Assembly (NCBI GenBank): GCA_042140185.1
Contig: CP159477.1
Span: forward strand, 1,116,001-1,180,000
Source of the DNA: JANSXG01 sp024743075
Lineage (GTDB): Bacteria; Planctomycetota; Phycisphaerae; Phycisphaerales; UBA1924
Reading direction: 5' to 3'
DNA length: 64,000 nt
Shown: positions 16,801-25,364 of the stretch, in pieces
Numbering within the stretch: position 1 is the first letter of the stretch
Layout: each line of letters begins with the position of its first letter
Translations under genes and position numbers: made by a program
Notes under the pieces: model-generated
Told to the model about the DNA's origin: nothing
Databases searched by the model: none
The model's input: only the letters and a program-made list of their open reading frames with translations

Positions 16801-19800
16801 GAAGATTGTGCGGCTCCTCGTGCCGTCAGGCGCGATGCTCACGTGAGCCCGGCCGCGATCGTCGTAGACGGTCTCCGAGGTCAGCGCCGTGCCCGGCATC
16901 GCCGGGACGGAATCAATGGGATCGAGACTGAACTCGTTCGTCGGCGGCGTCGGAGCGGTTCCTCCAGCGAAGTAGCCCGACGAGTCGTTCGTGCCGTAGA
17001 AGCCGTTCTTCACCGGCCTGCTCGCCTCGTCATAAAGCATCACCGAGAATGTGGCGACCGCTGTCGCGTCCACGCCGGTTCCGTCGAAGTTGCTCAGCGA
17101 CCCGGTCGAACTCGCATCGTGGGCGCGCTCGTAGTTCGTGACAAGCTCCGGTTGCCCGAGACCGCGGGTTTGGTCGGCCATCGGTGTCGTGTCGAACTCG
17201 ATGTACTCTGTCGCGGTCTCTTGCAGGATGATGTCCCCGGTCACCACGGGCTTATGGCTCGTCGTGTTGTAGACGTTGGTGAAGGAGGACCCATCGCCGG
17301 TCATGTCACCCATGAAGCGATGGACGGAGCGTCCAAGTCCATCAAAGGCGATCTTTGTGCCCGGGCCGGAGTGTGGCTGAGACTTAATGACACGTCCGAC
17401 CTCGTCGAACCACGAATGGTTCACAAGGAGGTCTGAGTGCGGGCCTGCTGTCGGATCGATCTCGATGCCGGTCTCGTAGACCAGGCCGCGCTGTGAATAC
17501 TTCGGATAGGTCGACCGAACTCGCTTGGTCAGGTCAGTCTGTGTGAGGCTCGAGGTGTCGGAGTAGGTCAACTCAGAAACCTGATGCTGCTCGGTCGGGC
17601 GATTGAGGTTGTCGTACTTCGTGTAGCTGTGCGGCGGGAGCGGGTTCTCTTTGAAAACGACTCTGTTGCGGTCGTCGTAGTACATCGAGGTGATGCGGTC
17701 ATTGGTCGAATTGCCGTCGATCGGTCGAATAACCTGGGTCAGGTTCGAGTCGCCGGTATAAGTCATCGACGATGTGCTGCCGTCGTAATAGTTCGTGGCA
17801 ACTACGACCATGTTGTTGCTTCCCACGGATCGGTTCGTTCCGACAGAAACCGAGGTCACTCGGTCCATCACGTCGTAGGCGTACTCGGTGAACGTGCCGA
17901 CCGCATCCTTGTTCCACAGTGTCCGGCCGTACTCGTCGAACTGGGCCTGAGACAGGTAGTGTGCATCGTCGTCGCTGGCGTCCTGCCAGACGCGCTGCTC
18001 GATGCTCTTGCTGGCCCAGTCGATGTTCATCGTCGCCCGTGTGGCGATCGTGCCGTTGGATATGTGCGTCCGTGCGTTCTCGCGGTAGTCGGACTTCGCG
18101 GCTGTGCTCAGTTCGTAGGAGCGGTCCTCCACGGTCAGGCCGGACGCGTCGAACCACTGCTGCGCGGCCGTGCTTGCGAAGGCGTCATAATTGGAGCCGC
18201 TCTCGCTGATCGGGTGCGGCAGCGTGATTTCGCTGTAGTAGAGCAGTTGCGTGTTGTCGTCCCGCGACGGCGGGTTGGACATCGTCCGGTAGGTGTAGGT
18301 GGTGATGCCGCCGGGAGCGATGACCTCGATGACCCGGCCCATCTTGTCACGCACGTACTCGGTGGTCAGCGAGCCGCCGTCCGAACGGCCGGAGGTCGGG
18401 ACGGTGAACGATCCGCCGACGATGGTGTACCCACTACCCGGCGCGGTCCAGCCGACAGAATTCTGGTTCCGGATGACTTTGGTCAGATACTCGGTGTCGC
18501 CGGAGTACTCGTACTCGGTGACGGAGCCGTCAGGCGCCTCCTGAAGGACCATCCGCCCGTTGACATCGTAGAAGGTCTTGGTGTCGTAGGTCCCGGGACC
18601 GGGGCCGTTCTCGTCGGTCAGTTCTCGCTCGACCGATGTTTTCTTGTACGCGATGATCAATCCTTCGAACTCACCGCCGAGTCCTGCGCCACTGTTTGGG
18701 TCCCAGAACGAGTAGTCGAACGTCGTCACCTCTTTGTCATCGTTTCCGGGCGTGTACGTGGACGTCTCGGCCCTCTGCCAGCGAACATGCTCTGAGATGA
18801 GATCGGGGCGATTGGCATTCCGCTCGAAGGTCTCGAGCGTCTCCCAACTGAGATCCGTAAACGCGACCGTATCGTCGTACCCGGCACGGAAATACACCGC
18901 CTCGACCCGACTGTTGGCGTCGTACTCGTAGCCCATCACATAGCCGGACGATCCGTTCGGCGTATACGAGCCGAGGTTAATCGCCGCGGCCGGGCTGCTC
19001 GGGTTGCTCTCGCCGATAGGGTCGTACGACGAGATCGCCGAAGTGTTGATGACCGCCTTCAGTTCGCCATCTGTGGTGTAGTCGTAGGCCTTCGCCCAGG
19101 TTGTGGCCGCCGTGTCGGCATCTTCGATCGATTCGATGTACAGGCGGGGGACACCGCCGGCGGACTGGGTTCTGTGGTGCGTGCGGTAAATCCGATAGTC
19201 CTCGAAACTGCCGTTGTTGTCTGTGTCGGAACTCTCTGTAATCTCGAAGTAGAAGTACTCCAGGTTCGTCGTGCCATCGGTCTGGGCGTCGTAGGCGTAC
19301 TCGCGTCGCACGCCAAGCGTGCCGATGGCATTGCCGCCGCAGCCGCAGGAGGCCTGCAGGTACTGAACAACCACCCGGTTGCTGCTGTCGTAGTCAGCGA
19401 TGATCTTGCTCGCGAGGCGAGCGACCACTACCGGTGTGTTCACCGTGCCGCCGCCATCGTTCAGCGTGGCGACGCTGAAGGCGGTTTCGTGGCTCCGGAG
19501 TTTGTGCAGTCGCTGGGCTGCCGCACCGAGTGAGAAGATCTTGTTGTTCGGTCCTCGGTGGTTCTGCGCGAAGTACTCGACCTCGAAGGGGTTGATCACC
19601 ATCTTCAGATGGTGCTCTTCGCCCTGGCCCTCGCTCGGCGACATGTCGTCGATGTCGAACGCGGTGCCGTCGTGGTAGCGATACTGCGTGATCCGATCGC
19701 GATAGACCTCCGTCGTGCCGTTGTCGTCGAGCCGCTCTGAGGTCGTGACCTGGATCAAATCGCCGGTAGTGCCTAGGTAGGAAAGGTCGGCGAGCGTGTT

Positions 19801-21534
19801 GCCATCGGAGAGAAGGTCATCGACGTACTGGTACTGCACGCGATGCGTCGTGTACCAGCCGGAGGTCAGCGAACTGTCCGGGCGGCTCGCCGTGACGCTG
19901 CGGAGCCGACCAAGGACACCGGCTTCTGCGTTCTCGTTGTGCCAGAGAAGGTTTACTTTGGCTTCGGCCTCGTAGCTGCCAGCGGAATCGAACCGCTCGA
20001 AGATGATCGTGGTCAGGCGAGGCTCGCCGCCGATGAACGTGTACTCAAACGACCAGCGGTTCCCCATGTGGTCGAAATGGCGATACGGGAGGCCTTCCAA
20101 AGCCGAAGAAGGAGGGTTCGGATCGAGGTTGCTGAAGGTGCCATCGGCGATGCGGTGAAAGTCCATCTGCGAACCGCCGGGCGTGTACAGACGCCACACC
20201 GCGTAGCCACCGGTGATTTCACTCCGCTGCTTCTTGATGGTCTGGTCGGTCGGTCCGCCGGTGCTCCAGACTCCCGAAGACTCAGTGAAGGTCGCGAACC
20301 CCTGCGGCGCCTTCAAAACCAGATCGGGGTTCGATCCGGTGCCCACGTCGATGTACGAGAACAGGCCCATCGTCCACGCGTTGCCCAGCAGGGTGTTGGC
20401 GCTGTTCGTGACGCTGCGATATCGCCGCGTGAGGCGGAAGTCGGTGCCGCTCAGATCGACGACGAGGTCGGTCGCCGTTTCGATCTTCTGCCCGGTCGTC
20501 TGCTCGATCGGTGCGGGGGCGACGCTCTCAAGGCCGTTGTACACGTACGTCGGGGCTCCGCTGCCGGGCTCGTCGCCTCCGCCGCAGTATTGATCCAGCG
20601 GATCGACTTCACCGTCCACATCGACGGCGTCATCACGACCGTTCGGGTCGGGGATCGTGCCGCCGCCGCAGAAGTTGGTGGTTGGCGTACCCGTGCAAGT
20701 CGAACTCGATTCCCAGGACGTGCCCTCGTAGCGATCACACTCCGATTCTGTAACGTTCGTCACTTCTCCGCATGGGAACGTGCAGCACCCTAAGTCCTCT
20801 GTGGCATCTGGCGTGATGGTATCGGCATCGGCGCCACCGGTTCCTTCCATGCCCATAACCACGATGGTCTCGGTGAGATACTCGGTGCGAACGCCGTTGC
20901 TCTCGACGATCGTGTAGACATCCGCCCCGTAGATCCCGTTGCTCACGACTTCGGTCGTGAGCGAATAGGTGTAGCTTGACACCGACGCGTCGTCGGTTGC
21001 CGCGTCGACCCGGAAGGTCTGGCCGGTTCCCAAGTCAGACCAGCCCAACTCGTCCTCGTCCGGCACCGCTGAGATAGTGACGAGGCCTCCGAAGGTCCCT
21101 GATGACGAACTGGTGCTCCAACTCGTGGTCTGGTGGTAGACCGGAGACGAACTGGAATCGCTCTCGAAGTCGAAGTCGCCCGACCAGATCTGCACATCGG
21201 TGCCGGTCGGTGTGTTGGGTACCCTCAAGTGGGCTTGCAGGGCGGTGTCGGAGCATGTTACGCCAGAGTCATGCCCGGCTTCGATGACCACATGCTGATT
21301 GCCTGACGGGCCTGCGACTTCGAGGTTCCACGCGTGCCGGGTGACGACGATCGTGAGTTCGTTGCGATCGAACTGCGCAGCGGCCGGCTCGCTCGTGCCG
21401 TAACTCACATCTTGAATGATGACGTTTCGAACATTCGCGGTGGGCACATCGCCCGCGTGAGAATACTGGGCGGCTATCCCGACGCAAGCGAGAAGCGTGG
21501 CGGGTACGAAACGGCAGGGGAGGTGCTTGAACAC
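13873..21534 (-). CDS. giant secreted RHS/YD-repeat protein with inserted dockerin-like module
   Basis: The 2,553-residue protein has a signal peptide (residues 1-27, ending SHAG), a beta-rich N-terminal third with Cys-rich CCTFPCGEVTNVTESEC, and then YD repeats (YEYDANSRVEAVYF, YVHDALGRVTLD and many more). Near the C-terminus is the RHS core end (GLYLARHRWYSAERGRWMNS, then DPLGY). A dockerin-like pair of Ca-binding loops (FGDANGDGTVDGSDQ; GDLDFSGTVDMADLNLY, about 14695-14862) is inserted just before it. The last 190 residues are a distinct Cys-containing domain, the position of polymorphic toxin tips. RHS proteins form hollow cocoons that hold the tip. The reading frame is intact over 7.6 kb. 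Confidence 0.92.
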   Translation of the reverse strand: MFKHLPCRFVPATLLACVGIAAQYSHAGDVPTANVRNVIIQDVSYGTSEPAAAQFDRNELTIVVTRHAWNLEVAGPSGNQHVVIEAGHDSGVTCSDTALQAHLRVPNTPTGTDVQIWSGDFDFESDSSSSPVYHQTTSWSTSSSSGTFGGLVTISAVPDEDELGWSDLGTGQTFRVDAATDDASVSSYTYSLTTEVVSNGIYGADVYTIVESNGVRTEYLTETIVVMGMEGTGGADADTITPDATEDLGCCTFPCGEVTNVTESECDRYEGTSWESSSTCTGTPTTNFCGGGTIPDPNGRDDAVDVDGEVDPLDQYCGGGDEPGSGAPTYVYNGLESVAPAPIEQTTGQKIETATDLVVDLSGTDFRLTRRYRSVTNSANTLLGNAWTMGLFSYIDVGTGSNPDLVLKAPQGFATFTESSGVWSTGGPTDQTIKKQRSEITGGYAVWRLYTPGGSQMDFHRIADGTFSNLDPNPPSSALEGLPYRHFDHMGNRWSFEYTFIGGEPRLTTIIFERFDSAGSYEAEAKVNLLWHNENAEAGVLGRLRSVTASRPDSSLTSGWYTTHRVQYQYVDDLLSDGNTLADLSYLGTTGDLIQVTTSERLDDNGTTEVYRDRITQYRYHDGTAFDIDDMSPSEGQGEEHHLKMVINPFEVEYFAQNHRGPNNKIFSLGAAAQRLHKLRSHETAFSVATLNDGGGTVNTPVVVARLASKIIADYDSSNRVVVQYLQASCGCGGNAIGTLGVRREYAYDAQTDGTTNLEYFYFEITESSDTDNNGSFEDYRIYRTHHRTQSAGGVPRLYIESIEDADTAATTWAKAYDYTTDGELKAVINTSAISSYDPIGESNPSSPAAAINLGSYTPNGSSGYVMGYEYDANSRVEAVYFRAGYDDTVAFTDLSWETLETFERNANRPDLISEHVRWQRAETSTYTPGNDDKEVTTFDYSFWDPNSGAGLGGEFEGLIIAYKKTSVERELTDENGPGPGTYDTKTFYDVNGRMVLQEAPDGSVTEYEYSGDTEYLTKVIRNQNSVGWTAPGSGYTIVGGSFTVPTSGRSDGGSLTTEYVRDKMGRVIEVIAPGGITTYTYRTMSNPPSRDDNTQLLYYSEITLPHPISESGSNYDAFASTAAQQWFDASGLTVEDRSYELSTAAKSDYRENARTHISNGTIATRATMNIDWASKSIEQRVWQDASDDDAHYLSQAQFDEYGRTLWNKDAVGTFTEYAYDVMDRVTSVSVGTNRSVGSNNMVVVATNYYDGSTSSMTYTGDSNLTQVIRPIDGNSTNDRITSMYYDDRNRVVFKENPLPPHSYTKYDNLNRPTEQHQVSELTYSDTSSLTQTDLTKRVRSTYPKYSQRGLVYETGIEIDPTAGPHSDLLVNHSWFDEVGRVIKSQPHSGPGTKIAFDGLGRSVHRFMGDMTGDGSSFTNVYNTTSHKPVVTGDIILQETATEYIEFDTTPMADQTRGLGQPELVTNYERAHDASSTGSLSNFDGTGVDATAVATFSVMLYDEASRPVKNGFYGTNDSSGYFAGGTAPTPPTNEFSLDPIDSVPAMPGTALTSETVYDDRGRAHVSIAPDGTRSRTIFDDLNRTLATIENDQSGSVVTLSWDSVNSRWSTTNAGSSTSSQNRVTSFVYDDVNNLIKRVAHVDDSNVQETEYDYSYNGTLVDSNSLLSSVHYPNEGSGAASTAAEYTVNYEYNRQGDMTKMTDQNGTVHEYVHDALGRVTLDKVTTFGYTDLDDTVQAIQTLYSSSTGLVEYVTSYDGTDPATDTVLNQIKYEYDSLLELSKYHQNPTGDVSTGAQRAEVEYVYDRAATGSGNYSRLDTIKYPFVNTGGKQRTEVSQYYGSTTFPTDLDHRISRSGGLDWTFQMKSVATDEIRYEHLGLNNTVIVDYPDGKIILDRQVDPNYTPSGGTGPRVSGEYAGMDQYGRLGRQVWYKGSAWDPDNLPARIDVAYAYDSNSDITRRYDSRVGASMTDRGDEYDYDGLNRLELATRGAPGSGGSWTSASKTEDWTLDTFGNWTTYSNSIGTSYTEDRTHNAANEITDIELNSTTPTLEVTYDDAGNLRTRETLADTIRWVYTWDAWNRLVKVDIQGFSGGMWQTPVERMASGYYGMNQRAWSQIDEGAAGYANNGVPQNDLTREEHFYYDASWRLLERRTDVAWGGSSFTHDQTTQWVWGNRYIDELVAYTTDTNATSSEFDTVTYAMTDRNFSVIGLVGSERVRYDAYGYAQASPFGDANGDGTVDGSDQSIILAAFGDSVGDAGYQVEGDLDFSGTVDMADLNLYTPASGDSIDRGRLSGEGNIIGYAGYVFEPATGLYLARHRWYSAERGRWMNSDPLGYIDNQNLFEYCESQPIVNVDSSGLSSGGPARYGHPTRHLIPLLPNPITNLPYFFRWLAPNRTDPVDLGRTHPVDDLAEIRALMSRIEAVAQLACQISMHSLACPPLEEDYGTFSLSGYESYDLTFSSTHFHLGKGFVFYDIICRFSCATNKDCGDGTTRPIQYDCDCTILYLLVDRFEDPLDLGEWLNAPPYVQDPLWTSPYDYYQFWRRHFHYSTPML

Positions 21535-21622
21535 GGCGTGGTTCCTCGTGTGTTCGGACGTGCGCGATCATCGGGCGCACGCGGGTAAGGTCTTAGAATT
21601 GGATTAGATGGGGGCGCGAGCG

Positions 21623-22459
21623 CTACTCGGCCAGCAGCGCCTGGACCAGCGGTCCGACGCCGGCGTCGATGCGCGCCTGCGCGTTCAGGACATCGCTGTT
21701 GAGCGCCAGGCTCTCGCCGAGCGCAACAGTCCCTTCGTCGAGTGCTTCAGGCCGCTTGTCCACGTTCTCGTGGTACAGCGCGAGCTGCTCCCACTGGCTC
21801 GGCGAAAGTTCCAGCACGCGGTACGCGGTCGGGACGTCCCGATCGCGGTTGTCGATGACGCGCGCGAGCACGGTCCAGTCCGATCCGGCTTGGAGATCCT
21901 CGCTGACAAGCGTTTCCAGAGCGGATCGGGCGTCCGTTATGAGGCTGTCGTAGGTCGACTGCGCACTCGTGAGCTGGGTTTCTGCGGTCGCGTACTGCGT
22001 GTCGAGATCGCTCGTTCGACCGACTCGAACCATCTCGCTTCGGATCGCGTCGAGATCTTGCTGAGCGAGACGCAACTGGGTCTGGGCAACACGGATCGCG
22101 TCGAACCGCGTCCGGTCGGTCCCGATCCAGTTCAGCACGCTCGTCGACTCGCTGACGGTCAACCCCGCCGCCAGCAAGCCGTCGACGCCAACTCCTAAGT
22201 GCTTAAGATCAGTGAGTTTGTCCATCGCCGTCGGTTCTGAGGCGGATACCAACGATGGCCACGAGCCGACGGTTCCCACGGTCGCAACCACTGCGGTCCC
22301 GGCGATCGCGACCGCGAGCAGGCCGGTTCGGACACCGACGTTCCACGATCGTCGTTTAGGAGATTTCGAAGCGGCGGGCGGATCACCAGCGGCACGGGAC
22401 GAAGGGGCGCGATGGCCGTGTGGGCCCCGCGCGGGGTGGTGACGCTTCGTGGTCTTCAT
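21623..22459 (-). CDS. secreted or membrane-anchored helical protein upstream of RHS
   Basis: ATG 22457-22459 behind GGGAG gives 278 residues; longer frames lack coding character. After a basic, His/Arg/Pro-rich N-terminus comes a hydrophobic segment (VRTGLLAVAIAGTAVVATVG), then an almost entirely helical domain with heptad-like QTQLRLAQQDLDAIRSEMVR and QYATAETQLTSAQSTYDSLI. No family is recognised. It is the first gene of a probable operon with the RHS gene (88 bases apart) and might assist its export or anchoring. Confidence 0.6.
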   Translation of the reverse strand: MKTTKRHHPARGPHGHRAPSSRAAGDPPAASKSPKRRSWNVGVRTGLLAVAIAGTAVVATVGTVGSWPSLVSASEPTAMDKLTDLKHLGVGVDGLLAAGLTVSESTSVLNWIGTDRTRFDAIRVAQTQLRLAQQDLDAIRSEMVRVGRTSDLDTQYATAETQLTSAQSTYDSLITDARSALETLVSEDLQAGSDWTVLARVIDNRDRDVPTAYRVLELSPSQWEQLALYHENVDKRPEALDEGTVALGESLALNSDVLNAQARIDAGVGPLVQALLAE

Positions 22460-22676
22460 CGGTCTGGCTCCCGCCGTAGATCGGTTGTCGAGACATGAGC
22501 CGCGAGGCTCGGGCGACAGCGAAACTATCAGACGGCAGAAGCCCCGCAAGAACAAATCCGTCAAATCGCGAAATATTGACGCGGCGTTTTCGCCGCGGAG
22601 ATGCGCACGTGGGCACGATCGCCCAGCAACGCAAGCGTCGATCGTGGCGATAGGGGAGGTAGGGGAGGTCCGGCGA

Positions 22677-22994
22677 TCAGTGCGCTCTCGGCGTGAACTG
22701 GGTGATGCGCACATCGCCCGAGGGCAGGTGCGCGATCAGTTCAAGGTTGCCTCCGAGCCCTTCGATCAGCCGCTGCAACGTGCTCACCTGCATGTCTGTG
22801 GACGATTCCAATCGGGAGAGGGTGGGCTGCTTGATGCCCAGCGACTCGGCCAGTTCGGTCTGCGTCATGCCCGCGTGCTTGCGCAGCTCGGCGATGAGCA
22901 TCTCGCCCATCATCTCGCGGGCACGCTCGTCCGAACGCTTAACGCGCTTGGGATCCATCTTCGCTCTGAGTTCGTTGAACTTCTTCTTCATCAC
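22677..22994 (-). CDS. XRE-family antitoxin (HigA-like)
   Basis: The 105-residue protein has a charged N-terminal helix and a classical helix-turn-helix (GMTQTELAESLGIKQPTLSR, residues about 42-61), followed by the LEGLGGNLELIAHLP type ending common in antitoxins paired with RelE/HigB toxins. It starts within the toxin stop codon (ATGA overlap), so both are translated together. It should neutralise the toxin and, with it, repress the promoter at 23354-23381, where a palindrome is visible. Confidence 0.85.
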   Translation of the reverse strand: MMKKKFNELRAKMDPKRVKRSDERAREMMGEMLIAELRKHAGMTQTELAESLGIKQPTLSRLESSTDMQVSTLQRLIEGLGGNLELIAHLPSGDVRITQFTPRAH

Positions 22995-23350
22995 AACAGT
23001 CCTTCTCGCCTGAGTTCGTCGAGGTGCTCGTCCAAGAGCCGGTCCGCCAACGGGATCATCCGCTCGTAGAACCGCTTGTCACCGGTCTTGTCGCCGCCGA
23101 TGAGCAGGATGGCCGTTCTCCGAGGATCGAACGCGAAGAGCGTTCGGATCGGCCGTCCTCCGTGCTGGGTCCGGAGCTCCTTCATGTTGGAGTGCCTCGA
23201 TTTCTTGAGCGCATCCGCGTGCGGCCTCCCGAGGCCGGGTCCCAGCTGTTCGAGCAGGCGGACACTCGCCGCCACGGACTCCTGTTCGGCTTCGTACAGG
23301 CTGTGCCACCACTCCTCGAACTCGTCGGTTACTTCCACCTCCCACATCAT
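22991..23350 (-). CDS. RelE/ParE-superfamily toxin (HigB-like)
   Basis: The 119-residue protein starts MMWEVEVTDEFEEWWHSLYE, the usual opening of the HigB/phage Gp49-like toxins. It continues with SRHSNMKELRTQHGGRPIRT and FAFDPRRTAILLIGGDKTGD, including the conserved basic residues of ribosome-dependent mRNA interferases. Toxin-first order with a downstream XRE antitoxin is typical of HigBA. On the element it should act in stability. The start is ATG 23350 or 23347. A near-consensus promoter ends only a few bases before it, so the mRNA may be leaderless. Confidence 0.85.
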   Translation of the reverse strand: MMWEVEVTDEFEEWWHSLYEAEQESVAASVRLLEQLGPGLGRPHADALKKSRHSNMKELRTQHGGRPIRTLFAFDPRRTAILLIGGDKTGDKRFYERMIPLADRLLDEHLDELRREGLL

Positions 23351-23353
23351 CCA

Positions 23354-23381
23354 AGTATAGCATAAATACTATATGTGTCAA
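23354..23381 (-). promoter_or_regulatory. sigma70-type promoter and operator of the toxin-antitoxin pair
   Basis: On the minus strand TTGACA (complement of 23376-23381) and TATACT (complement of 23354-23359) are 16 bases apart, a near-consensus promoter. The inverted pair TATAGCA/TGCTATA (23357-23363 and 23383-23389 on the plus strand) frames it, so bound antitoxin would block RNA polymerase. Transcription would begin within a base or two of the toxin ATG, which predicts a leaderless message. Confidence 0.7.
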
Positions 23382-23477
23382 GTGCTATATTGACCGGTCC
23401 TCCCAACCGACTGGGATCAATCCATCGGGACAGGCCTTCGGGGGCCTGCCAATAGGGACCAGGCGACTGGGACCACA

Positions 23478-23506
23478 TAAAAAGGACCGATCCCCCGGCA
23501 GGGGGA
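23478..23506 (-). terminator. rho-independent terminator for the leftward 24184-23520 operon
   Basis: TCCCCC (23491-23496) pairs with GGGGGA (23501-23506) around GGCA. Read leftwards, the stem is followed after a short spacer by a run of T (complement of A 23479-23483). It lies 14 bases past the stop of the DUF6876-like gene. Confidence 0.55.
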
Positions 23507-23519
23507 CCGGCCCGGAGGG

Positions 23520-23915
23520 TTAGTGCTCGGAGGGCAGGTACAGTGTCCAGTGCTCGCCGTCGAAGCCGGCCCAGACATCGACGTACTCCAGCGGGAAGTC
23601 CGTGAAGGCGATGTCCTGCCGGATCGCGGGCTGTTCATCCGAGTCCGCCCGGCAGAGCACCGTGGCGCCGCCTTCGGGGTGGACATCGAGCCGCCAGAAC
23701 TGCAGGTCGCCCAGACGCGGGTCAGCGCTGATGGCTCTCGTCATCTCGGGAGAGCCGAGGTAGCTCGCGATGATGTCGAGGAGCCAGTAGGACTCGGCCT
23801 GTTCGGCCAGGAACCGCACACCGGGCGTGTAGATCACCCGCCGGTTCAGCGGGTGCCGGAATCGCTCCAGGCTGCCCGTGAACCGGCGGAGATCGGAGTG
23901 GGTGAGGGGGCTCAC
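23520..23915 (-). CDS. DUF6876-like small protein
   Basis: The 131-residue protein has the pattern LRRFTGSLERFRHPLNRRVI, then YTPGVRFLAEQAESYWLLDI, and the ending VWAGFDGEHWTLYLPSEH. The YWLLD segment and overall layout fit the DUF6876 family, small proteins of unknown function frequent on plasmids and ICEs. It starts 4 bases before the end of the preceding 90-residue gene (ATGA overlap) and ends ahead of a terminator, so the two form an operon. There is no signal peptide. Family assignment is from memory of the pattern. Confidence 0.65.
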   Translation of the reverse strand: MSPLTHSDLRRFTGSLERFRHPLNRRVIYTPGVRFLAEQAESYWLLDIIASYLGSPEMTRAISADPRLGDLQFWRLDVHPEGGATVLCRADSDEQPAIRQDIAFTDFPLEYVDVWAGFDGEHWTLYLPSEH

Positions 23916-24184
23916 TGAGCACCCCCCTTGCTGTCGTTTGTGTTGTCCTCGGCCCGCAGTGCGAGCGTCCGGTCGTAGGCCAGCTGGGCCAGTCGGGCGA
24001 CCCGGAGCAGTTCGCTGCCGGAGAAGCTGTCGCTGTCGTGGTAGTTGCCCTTTTCGTCGGTGTAGGTCCGGGTGATGCGGACGCTGTAGAACGGGCCCTT
24101 CTCGCCTTGGTTCTTCCAGATCGCGGCTCTGATCGAGCCATCGGAAAGCGTGGTGACGGGTTTGGTGTTTTGGTTCTGAGACAT
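23912..24184 (-). CDS. conserved plasmid-type hypothetical protein
   Basis: ATG 24182-24184 behind AAAGGA gives 90 residues. The pattern KPVTTLSDGSIRAAIWKNQG, then YSVRITRTYTDEKGNYHDSD and FSGSELLRVARLAQLAYDRT resembles a small family common on bacterial plasmids and often annotated only as hypothetical. The beta-rich half may bind DNA or RNA, but nothing shows this. It is co-transcribed with the DUF6876-like gene. Confidence 0.65.
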   Translation of the reverse strand: MSQNQNTKPVTTLSDGSIRAAIWKNQGEKGPFYSVRITRTYTDEKGNYHDSDSFSGSELLRVARLAQLAYDRTLALRAEDNTNDSKGGAQ

Positions 24185-24599
24185 CGATTTAGTCCTTTCT
24201 GAGTTGGTTGGTTGATCGATGCCCAAACGACAGGCAGGCGGAAAAGCCCCGCTGTCAAGGGGGTTGGTGCGGGCAGGAGCACGACCGGAGGGAGGGCGAC
24301 AACACGGCCCACTTGACTGAGGGGCGACGGCTGCCAGGTTGTGCATCTGAAGGTCAACCCGGCCCACGGAAAGGACAGCGAAGGTCGGACGAACCACGGC
24401 AATCAGCCGAGCCCTGTGACTACAGGGGCGAGGGCAGAGCGCATCGACAACGAAGAACCTGAAGAAGAAGGCCCGGCAGTTCTACCGCTTCGAACACCGA
24501 AGTCCGGCGTAGGCCAGGAAGCACGACAAGCCACAGCGCCTTGGATCGCAAACCGAGCGACGCGTGCCCGACTGAGCCAGCATCACGACGGGCGTCGCA
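24185..24599. other. 415-base gap, no gene seen
   Basis: The gap lies upstream of the leftward 24184 operon and downstream of the leftward cupin gene. It must contain a promoter for the operon and perhaps a terminator for the cupin gene. A CCCC/GGGG pair near 24246-24264 is the only hairpin noted. The open frames here lack ribosome sites. Confidence 0.35.
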
Positions 24600-25292
24600 T
24601 CACACGAGCCGAGACCAACGACCGAAGGAGATCTGAGCATGATCGGACGATGCCGATCGGGCCGTCCATCGGTGCGCCGGCAGACGGTACTGGTCCGGGT
24701 TATCAAACGGCAGATACGGGAGTTGGCATGAAAGCAGGACGAGGTCCGACTCGGTGGTCGAGAAGGTGTGCACCGTGCCCCGTGTGAAGGCGAAGACATC
24801 CCGTTCGCGCGCTGCGATGGTCTGGACACTCGAGCCGTCGAAGTCTGCAAGCGACTGCTCGGAGTAGTGGAAGTACCCGCGACCACGCAGAACCACGATG
24901 AACCGGTCTGACAGCGGATGGATGTGCATGGGCAGGTCGTCGGCGCCGGGGAGCCAGTGCAGCTTCGCCAGAGCCGCGGGTTCTTCGGGGCTGATCAGGT
25001 CCCTGCCGATCCATGCCGCGCCGCCGACCCGGTCCGAGCCCTCGAAGGGATAGCTGAGTTCGATCGGGTACGCGCCCTCGAGCACCTCGATGGCTCTGGA
25101 CAGCGAGACGCCCCGTCCGGTCCCGCGGACATTGCCGATGCTCACAGAGGGTCGGCTTCCGCTCTCACGGCGGAAGAGGTCCAGTCCGTCACGGGCGATG
25201 TTGAGCATCGCCGCGAGGATCTCGCGTCCCGAGGACCCGGCGGAGTTGGACTGTACAGAACCGGCGGTATCGAAGGGGATGGCGTCGTGCAT
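24600..25292 (-). CDS. cupin-domain protein
   Basis: ATG 25290-25292 behind GGAG gives 230 residues (MHDAIPFDTAG). The C-terminal half is a cupin barrel: MHIHPLSDRFIVVLRGRGYF carries the metal-binding His-X-His of cupin motif 1 (the usual Glu is replaced by Asp), and RDVFAFTRGTVHTFSTTESD carries the motif 2 His. The substrate is unknown. The gene is divergent from an XRE regulator that begins 65 bases away, and two matching palindromes lie between, so the regulator probably controls it. The N-terminal 100 residues are not recognised. Confidence 0.75.
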   Translation of the reverse strand: MHDAIPFDTAGSVQSNSAGSSGREILAAMLNIARDGLDLFRRESGSRPSVSIGNVRGTGRGVSLSRAIEVLEGAYPIELSYPFEGSDRVGGAAWIGRDLISPEEPAALAKLHWLPGADDLPMHIHPLSDRFIVVLRGRGYFHYSEQSLADFDGSSVQTIAARERDVFAFTRGTVHTFSTTESDLVLLSCQLPYLPFDNPDQYRLPAHRWTARSASSDHAQISFGRWSRLV

Positions 25293-25309
25293 GGCCGTGT
25301 CTCCGACTT

Positions 25310-25326
25310 GCTCCCAATTCGGGAGC
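25310..25326. promoter_or_regulatory. operator site 1 in the cupin/XRE divergent promoter
   Basis: GCTCCC (25310-25315), AATTC, GGGAGC (25321-25326) is a perfect 6-bp inverted repeat. A near-identical element starts 39 bases further right. The spacing of about four helical turns would let two dimers of the XRE protein bind on one DNA face. Confidence 0.6.
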
Positions 25327-25348
25327 AGGATCGATCGGACTCTAGCGT

Positions 25349-25364
25349 GCTCCCAATATGGGAA
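25349..25364. promoter_or_regulatory. operator site 2, overlapping the XRE start codon
   Basis: GCTCCCAATATGGGAA repeats site 1 (TCCCA, two variable bases, GGGA). The ATG of the XRE gene (25358-25360) lies inside it, so binding there would block both initiation and elongation, which predicts tight autorepression and possibly a leaderless message. Confidence 0.6.

Noticed and set aside
17584..18795. Long rightward open frame (403 codons) inside the RHS gene
   Set aside because: It lies antisense to the intact RHS reading frame and has the Val/Arg-rich composition of an antisense shadow in high-GC DNA; no ribosome site or domain.
19843..20793. Another 316-codon rightward frame opposite the RHS gene
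   Set aside because: Same reason: antisense shadow, no motif.
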